A stretch of 37,510 bases of DNA from an uncultured Clavibacter sp. (GTDB lineage Bacteria > Actinomycetota > Actinomycetes > Nanopelagicales > Nanopelagicaceae), in NCBI GenBank assembly GCA_937883945.1, contig CAKZXY010000080.1, positions 1 to 37,510 on the forward strand, given 5' to 3'. This document shows, in pieces, positions 31,532-37,510 of the stretch; position 1 is the stretch's first letter; every line of letters begins with the position of its first letter. Below the pieces are notes generated by a model that was not told where the DNA came from, did no database searches, and saw only the letters and a program-made list of their open reading frames with translations. The translations under genes were made by a program, and so were the position numbers.

Positions 31532-31549
31532 TTCCTGTAGTATAAATCT
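31532..31549. promoter_or_regulatory. 18-bp divergent intergenic region: overlapping bidirectional -10 elements for two leaderless genes
   Basis: ttcctgtagtataaatct: plus TAGTAT(31538-31543)-aaatct-ATG(31550); minus TATACT(31544-31539)-acaggaa-ATG(31531). Confidence 0.6.
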
Positions 31550-32245
31550 ATGACCCTCCAAGTTGTGATACTTGCAGCTGGAATGGGCACCCGTCTTGGA
31601 AAACCATGGCCTAAACCACTTACTCCCCTTGCAGATGGTCGCTCAATAATGGCTCAACAATTAGAGAATGTTGAGAAGGTCTTTGGGCAAGAAGCTCGGG
31701 TTGCTATCGTGGTTGGATTCAAGATGGAAATGATTATGGAAGCTCATCCCGATGTCAGCTTTATCTATAACGAAGTTTATGATCAGACAAATACCTCTAA
31801 AAGTCTTCTCAAAGCCCTTCGCGTATCACAAGAAAGTGGAGTTCTTTGGCTAAATGGAGATGTTGTCTTTGACGCAGAGGTATTAGTGAGAATTAGAGAG
31901 AGAATGCTAAACGAAAAATCTTTTGTCTGTGTAAATACCTCAGCTACAGCAGAAGAGGAAGTTAAGTACACCGTAGATAAAAAGGGCTATATCAAAGCAC
32001 TCTCCAAACAGGTACAAGGTGCGCTAGGTGAAGCTGTAGGAATCAACTTTATATCCAAGCACGATAAGCCAGCTGTCATTACTTACCTAGATCAATGCTC
32101 TGATAATGACTATTTTGAAAGAGGATTAGAATTAGCTATTGAAAAAACAGGAATTGAAATTGAACCAGTTGATATATCAGATCTCTTTGCTGTTGAAGTT
32201 GACTTTCAAGCCGATCTTGATCGAGCAAACCAGAGTTTTAACTAA
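31550..32245 (+). CDS. sugar-phosphate/choline-phosphate-type nucleotidyltransferase
   Basis: VVILAAGMGTRLGKPWPKPLTPLADG N-terminal NTP_transferase signature; VLWLNGDVVFD. Confidence 0.9.
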   Translation: MTLQVVILAAGMGTRLGKPWPKPLTPLADGRSIMAQQLENVEKVFGQEARVAIVVGFKMEMIMEAHPDVSFIYNEVYDQTNTSKSLLKALRVSQESGVLWLNGDVVFDAEVLVRIRERMLNEKSFVCVNTSATAEEEVKYTVDKKGYIKALSKQVQGALGEAVGINFISKHDKPAVITYLDQCSDNDYFERGLELAIEKTGIEIEPVDISDLFAVEVDFQADLDRANQSFN

Positions 32246-33366
32246 AGCTTCTTTCTTCTAAGCGAAATCTCTCTAGTTAACTTGTTTTTGTATCTATTAA
32301 TTAAATCACCCTGTACCCACTTTATTGGGAATCGTCTGATACTGGACTTATCAAAACTTAACATAGCTTGAGAGATTACTTCTATGGAGATGTTTTTTGG
32401 ATAAATAGCATCTCCCTCAGGAACTTGTGCACTATCAAGGCTTTCTATATTCCCAATAATTTTTGCGCCTATAGCAATTAGCTCTCTTTTAATCTCTGCG
32501 CCTATCTCATTACCTTTTTTTATAGCCCAGCTAGGAGTTAAGAGCCTCTCGGAATTTGGAGATGGCGCTACAGTATCGGTGAGTGTTTGAATGTAGCCTC
32601 TTCGGATAAATACTTCATACTCACTCCAGTTTCGCTCCTTTGGGAAGCGGCGATTAATCTCCAGTAAAAGGGCAATTTCTTCCATCGTAAGAGATCGATT
32701 GCCACCTATCTCTACTGGTTTTAGAAAGTTATTAGGCAGTCCCAGATGTGAATTAATTGAGTCGAATAAAAACTGAGGCTTAGTTTCATCAACAATAATG
32801 ACGCTGACACTATCTGGGCCAAGAATTTTAGCCCAGCGTTCTACAACTTGGCCATGAAAGTGACGCTGCCAGAAGGTGGGATTGATTTTAGATTCACCGG
32901 GTTTATCTAAGACTGAGTGAAGCCACTCTTCATAATCAGCTGTGATTCCATATTTTAAATATTGTTGGTAAGAAGATCCAAGTAGTTTTACTAGAGGCCT
33001 TACCGTAAACAGCGCCTCAACTCTTCTGCCTTTTATCTTACTGAATATTTTGCTTATTGCTTGACTATCAAGTTCTGAGAAGAATTCACTACTTAGAAGA
33101 ATGGTCTCTGCATTACTTGAGTTAATTGAATTGGCTAAAGAATCCCAATGTCTGATGGATGTTTTTCTCCCTCCGCGATTTCCCCATCCCCAAGCTTTTC
33201 CAGATAAGGCCCAAGCAATACGGTGGTGGGCTTTTCTTCCAATCTCTGGATAGATAATCCCGGCTTCTCTCAACTCTTGGCTCTGGGCATTTAAAGCCTC
33301 TTGGATAGCAGTGGTTCCCGACTTATGGAAACCCGCATGAATTACCAATCGGCGTTGCGACATCAC
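32242..33366 (-). CDS. sulfotransferase-like protein
   Basis: RLVIHAGFHKSGTTAIQEALNAQ resembles the 5'-PAPS-binding loop; LLSSEFFSEL; ALFTVRPLVKLLGSSYQQYLKYG. Confidence 0.7.
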   Translation of the reverse strand: MMSQRRLVIHAGFHKSGTTAIQEALNAQSQELREAGIIYPEIGRKAHHRIAWALSGKAWGWGNRGGRKTSIRHWDSLANSINSSNAETILLSSEFFSELDSQAISKIFSKIKGRRVEALFTVRPLVKLLGSSYQQYLKYGITADYEEWLHSVLDKPGESKINPTFWQRHFHGQVVERWAKILGPDSVSVIIVDETKPQFLFDSINSHLGLPNNFLKPVEIGGNRSLTMEEIALLLEINRRFPKERNWSEYEVFIRRGYIQTLTDTVAPSPNSERLLTPSWAIKKGNEIGAEIKRELIAIGAKIIGNIESLDSAQVPEGDAIYPKNISIEVISQAMLSFDKSSIRRFPIKWVQGDLINRYKNKLTREISLRRKKL

Positions 33367-33419
33367 CAAATTATCCTAACAACTAGTGCTTGATTCACCT
33401 TATTTATCTACCGACACCA

Positions 33420-34028
33420 TTAGAGAATACTGAGAATCGCAGCCTTGGCCCCACGAATAATCAAATTTATTTCCATCGTGGGCGCTCCTGGAAACTCTGC
33501 GCTCTGCTCTGGTACTAGTGGGATATGAATAAACCCAGATTTAATCGGGGAATTACTCAACTCTTTTTGTAGCTCGTAGAAGATATGGTTACAAACAAAC
33601 GTTCCTGCAGAGAGCGATAATTCGGATTCAACTCCAACGCTCTTTATCGCCTCGACAATCTGATTGACTGGAAGCGTCGAAAAGTATCCATCGTTGCCTA
33701 GCTCATCTATAACGCTATCTTGTCTTTGATCTCCGGAATTATCTGCAATACGAGCATGGTCTAAATTGATAGCAATCTTCTCTGGTGTTATCGCACTCCG
33801 CCCCTCAGCTTGGCCAAACGAGATAACAAAATCTGGCGAAATTTGCGCTATCTTCGTTAGTAATATCTCCGAAGCTCTATCAAATTCAACTGGTAAGACT
33901 AGGGCGGAAAGTTCTACTCCAGGCAAATCTTCACTAGTTAAAGCCTCCACTAACAATTGTGAGGGGTTTAACTTAGATTGGCCAAAAGGTTCAAAGCCTG
34001 TTACTAGGACGCGCTTTTCCCCACTCAT
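33420..34028 (-). CDS. pcp: pyroglutamyl-peptidase I (pyrrolidone-carboxylate peptidase)
   Basis: VLVTGFEPFGQSKLNPSQL; Cys in SAGTFVCNHIFYELQ; His in SGFIHIPLVPEQ. Confidence 0.93.
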   Translation of the reverse strand: MSGEKRVLVTGFEPFGQSKLNPSQLLVEALTSEDLPGVELSALVLPVEFDRASEILLTKIAQISPDFVISFGQAEGRSAITPEKIAINLDHARIADNSGDQRQDSVIDELGNDGYFSTLPVNQIVEAIKSVGVESELSLSAGTFVCNHIFYELQKELSNSPIKSGFIHIPLVPEQSAEFPGAPTMEINLIIRGAKAAILSIL

Positions 34029-34042
34029 TTAGAGATGAACTT

Positions 34043-34612
34043 CTAAACCCCAAGAAATGCTGCGCCTACTAAGAGCAGAGCCCAAAGCGCATGGAATGGC
34101 AGCATCCACTTTCTTATAACTTCCACTGCCTCTTTTGCTCGTTCATCAGTAGCAGACTCTCGCTTGATGCTTAATAATTCACGTAGTGAGACAGAAAGAA
34201 CTAGAAGTGTGGCAACCCAAGCAACCATGCAGTAAGGACATAGCGCCCCTATTTCAAAAATTGTTTGGAATGCTAACCAATGGCAGAAAACTACAGCTAA
34301 AAGAGTCCCAGTAAGCAGTAGTTGCCAGAAGAGTTTAGGAAATCTAATACCCATAAATAACGCAACTGAAACCAATACCATCATGGCGAATGTGGCAATT
34401 CCAATAAGAGAGTTCGGAAATCCAAATACTTCAGCTTGGTCTGAGAGCATCACGCTCTTGCAGTTAATACTGGCATTGATGTTACAAGATGGTGTAAAAC
34501 CAGCATCTTTTAAGACCTTGAATTTATCTATCGTTAAGATAAATGACGCAATAAATCCAGATACCCCGGCGGCAAGCATCACCCAGGCAGATGTTCGACT
34601 TCTTAACCCCAT
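34043..34612 (-). CDS. vitamin K epoxide reductase (VKOR) family protein
   Basis: CNINASINCKSVMLSDQAEVFGFPNSLIGI and redox CPYC in IGALCPYCMVAWVA; 4-5 TM helices. Confidence 0.92.
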   Translation of the reverse strand: MGLRSRTSAWVMLAAGVSGFIASFILTIDKFKVLKDAGFTPSCNINASINCKSVMLSDQAEVFGFPNSLIGIATFAMMVLVSVALFMGIRFPKLFWQLLLTGTLLAVVFCHWLAFQTIFEIGALCPYCMVAWVATLLVLSVSLRELLSIKRESATDERAKEAVEVIRKWMLPFHALWALLLVGAAFLGV

Positions 34613-34634
34613 GGCTGAAGTATAAAGTTATCTT
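34613..34634. promoter_or_regulatory. 22-bp divergent intergenic region with overlapping -10-like elements for two leaderless genes
   Basis: Minus TATACT(34624-34619)-tcagcc-ATG(34612); plus TAAAGT(34623-34628)-tatctt-GTG(34635). Confidence 0.6.
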
Positions 34635-35750
34635 GTGATTAAAGCACTTCCATCCAAGCTTCTGGCTCCTCTGTTGCTCATTTCACAGTTAATATTTGCT
34701 CCACTAGCAAGTAGCAATGAAATTGAATTAATAGTTCAAAGCCAGGACATTAGCCAGAGCTTGGTGGAATCATCTCGCGGAGCGGCCTTAGCTGTTCTTA
34801 GAGATGGAAATCTGCTCTTAGGTGGTGGAACTACAGGAAATCTTCTCTATCACTATAGAAACTCTGAACTAGTTTTGATTGGCGAACTCTCAACGCAAGC
34901 AGAAAGAATTAGAGATCCTCGATTTGGTCCAACAGATATTGGAATATTAAGAGAAAGTAAGAAAAGTGTAGATATTTTGGTCTCTTACCCCCAGCTAAAT
35001 AAAAGTAAGAACTGCGTAAGACTTTTAGTCTTTCGATATCGAATTAATCTAGAGGCTAATTCACTATCTAAAGAAGAGAGATGGTTCCAAGGAAAGCCAT
35101 GTGTGCCACTTGGATCTGTTCAACATGCAGCTGGAAGAATTGAGATTATTGATTCAAAGAGCGCCTATTTAACTATGGGTGATCTAGGTTTTCGCCAGAT
35201 AGGCAATGTCTCTGCCCGTGGCTGGCTAGGTGGTGTCTTTAAAATAACAAGTAAGAAAATCACGCAAATCTCGCAAGGACACAGGAATCCTCAAGGCATT
35301 CTTACTATTGGTAAAGACTTATATATCTCAGAACATGGCCCGCGGGGCGGTGATGAGTTGAATCTAATTGAAAAGTCTAAAGATTACGGGTGGCCCTTTG
35401 TTACCTATGGTCAGCCATATAGTTCAGGAGATTATGTGATTCCAGACAAAAGTAAGACTCATATTGGTTATCAAGAACCAATTTACTACTGGGTACCCTC
35501 AGTTGCTCCCACTGAATTGATCTATCTACCTAAGAATAAATTCTGGGCAGATTTGGGAGGCCAGATTGTTATGGGGACATTGGCAGGGCAATCTCTGATA
35601 TTTATTGAACTACTCTCACCGCAAAGTGTTGGTCAAGTGAAAAGCTATCCTGTGGGAGAGAGGATTAGAGATCTTGATCTCTTGCCTTCTGGGCAGATAG
35701 TGGCCACAACTGATGGTGGAAAGCTTCTATTTATCTCCCCTACTGGTTAG
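34635..35750 (+). CDS. secreted glucose/sorbosone dehydrogenase-like (PQQ-type beta-propeller) protein
   Basis: Signal peptide; SQGHRNPQGI, LYISEHGPRGGDELNLIEKSKDYGWPFVTYG. Confidence 0.9.
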   Translation: MIKALPSKLLAPLLLISQLIFAPLASSNEIELIVQSQDISQSLVESSRGAALAVLRDGNLLLGGGTTGNLLYHYRNSELVLIGELSTQAERIRDPRFGPTDIGILRESKKSVDILVSYPQLNKSKNCVRLLVFRYRINLEANSLSKEERWFQGKPCVPLGSVQHAAGRIEIIDSKSAYLTMGDLGFRQIGNVSARGWLGGVFKITSKKITQISQGHRNPQGILTIGKDLYISEHGPRGGDELNLIEKSKDYGWPFVTYGQPYSSGDYVIPDKSKTHIGYQEPIYYWVPSVAPTELIYLPKNKFWADLGGQIVMGTLAGQSLIFIELLSPQSVGQVKSYPVGERIRDLDLLPSGQIVATTDGGKLLFISPTG

Positions 35751-35780
35751 TAAGCCCCTAGCTCTTGTACTCTCTTAGCT

Positions 35781-35927
35781 ATGTATAACGATGAAGATTG
35801 GAAAGATGACCTTCGAGAGAAGAAGCGTCTTAGTGATGAAGAAATTCATAAGAATAAAAGGTCTTGGAAGAAACTTTCTTTTGTTGCGCTATTAGTAATT
35901 GCAGTTATCGGAGTCTTTAAAGGCTAA
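35781..35927 (+). CDS. 48-aa small single-TM protein
   Basis: MYNDEDWKDDLREKKRLSDEEIHKNKRSWKKLSFVALLVIAVIGVFKG*; TACTCT-7nt-ATG upstream. Not in the ORF track. Confidence 0.65.
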   Translation: MYNDEDWKDDLREKKRLSDEEIHKNKRSWKKLSFVALLVIAVIGVFKG

Positions 35928-36100
35928 TTATCTGGCCAATTAGAAGTTAAGTCATAGAGAAGTAGAAGGGCTGCCGAGAGTATCCCTCCGACCCAAATTC
36001 CCACTCCGACGCCCCATTGCAGCTCAATGGAAGTCCAAACAGTTGCGATGAAGATAGTAACCATCGCAAGATCAAAGATGATTCTCTCCTTTGAATTCAT
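35924..36100 (-). CDS. 58-aa small membrane protein (two hydrophobic segments)
   Basis: MNSKERIIFDLAMVTIFIATVWTSIELQWGVGVGIWVGGILSAALLLLYDLTSNWPDN*; TATGCT-6nt-ATG upstream. Not in the ORF track. Confidence 0.65.
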   Translation of the reverse strand: MNSKERIIFDLAMVTIFIATVWTSIELQWGVGVGIWVGGILSAALLLLYDLTSNWPDN

Positions 36101-36203
36101 GGCTCAAGCATAGGACAGAGTGATTTAAATACGAAGTAGGCCAAGAACTTGCTATAGATTGAGCATCTTAAGAAGTGTTTTTCTGAAAGGTTGCTTAAAA
36201 ATA

Positions 36204-36533
36204 ATGCGTTTTCTTATTAATGTAATTGAAAGCATAGAAAGACCAGCGCATTCAAGGCAGGAAATTGATGCAATTGATGCCTTTAATAACGAGATGGTCG
36301 CAGCAGGAGAGCGGGTATTAGCTGTTGGAATTGCTTCTCCAGAAAATTCAATTCAGATTGACAATAGAGATGGTCAAGCTAAGTACATCAAGGAGAGCCT
36401 TACTGACTCCAGTGAATATGTAAGTGGTTTTTGGATTATTGATGTGCCCAATCAAGAGATTGCTTTAGAACTAGCAGCTCGGGGGTCCAAGGCCTGTAAT
36501 CGTAGAGTAGAGCTAAGACCATTATTAGGTTAG
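36204..36533 (+). CDS. YCII-related domain protein
   Basis: MRFLINVIESIERPAHSRQEIDAIDAFNNEMVAAGERVLAVGIASPE...VSGFWIIDVPNQEIALELAARGSKACNRRVELRPLL. The ORF-track start at 36159 (TTG) is less likely. Confidence 0.85.
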   Translation: MRFLINVIESIERPAHSRQEIDAIDAFNNEMVAAGERVLAVGIASPENSIQIDNRDGQAKYIKESLTDSSEYVSGFWIIDVPNQEIALELAARGSKACNRRVELRPLLG

Positions 36534-36553
36534 TCGATTCACTCCGAAAGCTT

Positions 36554-36967
36554 TTGCAAATTATTCTTGGAATGACCCTGATCTACGCCGGGACGCTACA
36601 TCTCACCTCTCAAAGATTAGAGTTCCAAGCTCAAGTTCCCCCTTGGTTAGGTCTTGACCCAGACTTTGTAGTTCTTGCCTCTGGTTATGTTGAGATAGCA
36701 CTGGGCATTGCGCTAATTACTCTTTGGAAATTTCGCAAAGAAGTTGGGTTAGCCACAGCCCTCTTCTTTATTCTTATTTTCCCTGGAAATATCCGTCAGT
36801 ATGTTGATGGAATTGACGCTTTTGGTCTAGACACTGATAGAAAAAGAGCGATAAGGTTATTATTGCAACCGCTCTTAGTTTTCTGGGCGCTCTGGTCAAC
36901 TCATGCTTTTAAGAAACATATCTTGCGCGCCCGTAGGGATTCGAGCTCCAAACCTTCTAATCCGTAG
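36554..36967 (+). CDS. DoxX-like small membrane protein
   Basis: YAGTLHLTSQRLEFQAQVPPWLG...ASGYVEIALGIALI...FPGNIRQYVDG. Start codon uncertain (TTG 36554 or ATG 36571). Confidence 0.8.
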   Translation: MQIILGMTLIYAGTLHLTSQRLEFQAQVPPWLGLDPDFVVLASGYVEIALGIALITLWKFRKEVGLATALFFILIFPGNIRQYVDGIDAFGLDTDRKRAIRLLLQPLLVFWALWSTHAFKKHILRARRDSSSKPSNP

Positions 36968-36969
36968 TC
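36924..36969 (-). pseudogene. tRNA-Arg(ACG)-like 3' half (possible att-site remnant)
   Basis: Minus strand gaCTACGGAttagaaggtttggagctcgaatccctacgggcgcgca: anticodon loop CTACGGA, T-loop CTCGAAT, acceptor CGGGCGC. A 73-nt 7-2-4-9-4-1-5-7-5-5-17-7 layout can be drawn (36999-36927), but the anticodon stem does not pair, T54 is C and the D-loop lacks GG. Confidence 0.6.
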
Positions 36970-36984
36970 TTCTACGCCTTTATT

Positions 36985-37001
36985 TTGCGCATTAGGCGCA
37001 A
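36985..37001. terminator. bidirectional terminator-like hairpin downstream of the DoxX-like gene
   Basis: TTGCGC-ATTAG-GCGCAA followed by TTTCTAATTACTTTT. Confidence 0.5.
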
Positions 37002-37199
37002 TTTCTAATTACTTTTAAGCACTCATACAGTCAACTATGCCCAATAGTTTCATTTGACCCGTAATGGTTGATAAGGGTTGCTTGCGTCAGGGCATTTATG
37101 AAGCGTGACGCTATGGCTAAACTCCTAAAATGTGTGTAATTATTGAATAGTTTCGTCTTTATCCTTTCTAAAATCTTAAATAGTTGATAGTTTTGCTGA

Positions 37200-37510
37200 A
37201 TGCGGCAACGAACACTCGCGATATTGAGCCTGATTCTTCTGCAATTCACACTCTCTCCATTACAAGTGGCAAGCTCTGCAAATATTGCTGGGAAAAGTTG
37301 TAGCAAAGCCGGAATTACAAAAATAAATGGTGGCCTTAAACACACCTGCATCAAAAAAGGGAAGAAACTAATTTGGAATAAGGGGGTAGCCACCCAGCCC
37401 TTGGCTGAAGCACAACCACAACCACAGCCACAACCACAGCCACAACCACAGCCACAACCACAACCACAACCACAACCACAACCACAACCACAACCACAAC
37501 CACAACCACA
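37200..37510 (+). CDS. secreted protein with Cys-pair module and Pro-Gln repeat, truncated by window edge
   Basis: MRQRTLAILSLILLQFTLSPLQVASSANIAGKSCSKAGITKINGGLKHTCIKKGKKLIWNKGVATQPLAEA(QP)n, open to the window end. TAGTTT-6nt-ATG upstream. Not in the ORF track because there is no stop. Confidence 0.75.
   Translation, partial: MRQRTLAILSLILLQFTLSPLQVASSANIAGKSCSKAGITKINGGLKHTCIKKGKKLIWNKGVATQPLAEAQPQPQPQPQPQPQPQPQPQPQPQPQPQPQPQP
37413..37510 (+). repeat. hexanucleotide tandem repeat (CAACCA/CAGCCA)n coding for (Gln-Pro)n
   Basis: CAACCA CAACCA CAGCCA CAACCA CAGCCA CAACCA CAGCCA CAACCA ..., about 16 units, still running at the last base. Confidence 0.97.

Noticed and set aside
36927-36999. 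Calling a complete functional tRNA-Arg(ACG) on the minus strand
   Set aside because: The length fits 73 nt, but the anticodon stem is mostly unpaired, the D-loop lacks GG, the T-loop starts with C and the T-stem has a mismatch. The 5' half is better explained as a terminator hairpin.
37104-37114. Short palindrome AGCGT-G-ACGCT near 37105
   Set aside because: Only 5-bp arms and no positional relation to a start or stop; likely chance.
37031-37393. Minus-strand ORF 37031-37393
   Set aside because: Antisense to the secreted protein beginning at 37200, which has a signal peptide and a -10 box; the minus ORF has no recognisable domain.
37413-37510. Repeat array as a CRISPR
   Set aside because: Contiguous 6-bp units without spacers, in frame as Gln-Pro codons.

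Overview
The window is gene-dense, moderately AT-rich bacterial DNA. It looks like a streamlined actinobacterium (possibly Nanopelagicales/acI-like; this is inferred from gene content and order). The left part is a conserved housekeeping block on the minus strand, listed in transcription order: NlpC/P60 - tilS - hpt - ftsH - folE - folP - folB - folK - panC (panC cut by the window edge). To its right are ctaB, a YVTN beta-propeller, a PBP4-type carboxypeptidase, an HDAC-family deacetylase, a TrmH-like methyltransferase, an LMW phosphatase, a TPR protein, an HtrA protease, an MFS transporter, guaB1, a DrrAB-like ABC exporter, a class-III aminotransferase, a polyphosphate-glucokinase-like ROK protein and potABCD. 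Next comes a cell-surface/phospholipid-type cluster (GDPD, GT2, ABC TMD without an NBD, two CDP-alcohol phosphotransferases, a nucleotidyltransferase and a sulfotransferase-like protein), then pcp, VKOR, a GSDH-like dehydrogenase, small membrane proteins, YCII and DoxX. The right edge holds a tRNA-Arg(ACG)-like 3' half antisense to the end of the DoxX CDS, followed by a secreted (PQ)n repeat protein that runs off the window. The main non-gene patterns are: (i) a recurring leaderless architecture (TANNNT 6-7 nt before the start codon), including 18-29 bp divergent intergenic regions where both genes appear leaderless; (ii) convergent gene pairs that share exactly 4-bp TTAA/CTAA stop overlaps; (iii) a gene C-terminus apparently built from antisense tRNA sequence; (iv) a phosphodiester-polymer or lipid cluster of unclear product. 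No rRNA, CRISPR array, IS element or prophage was recognised. All family calls come from reading motifs, not from searches.
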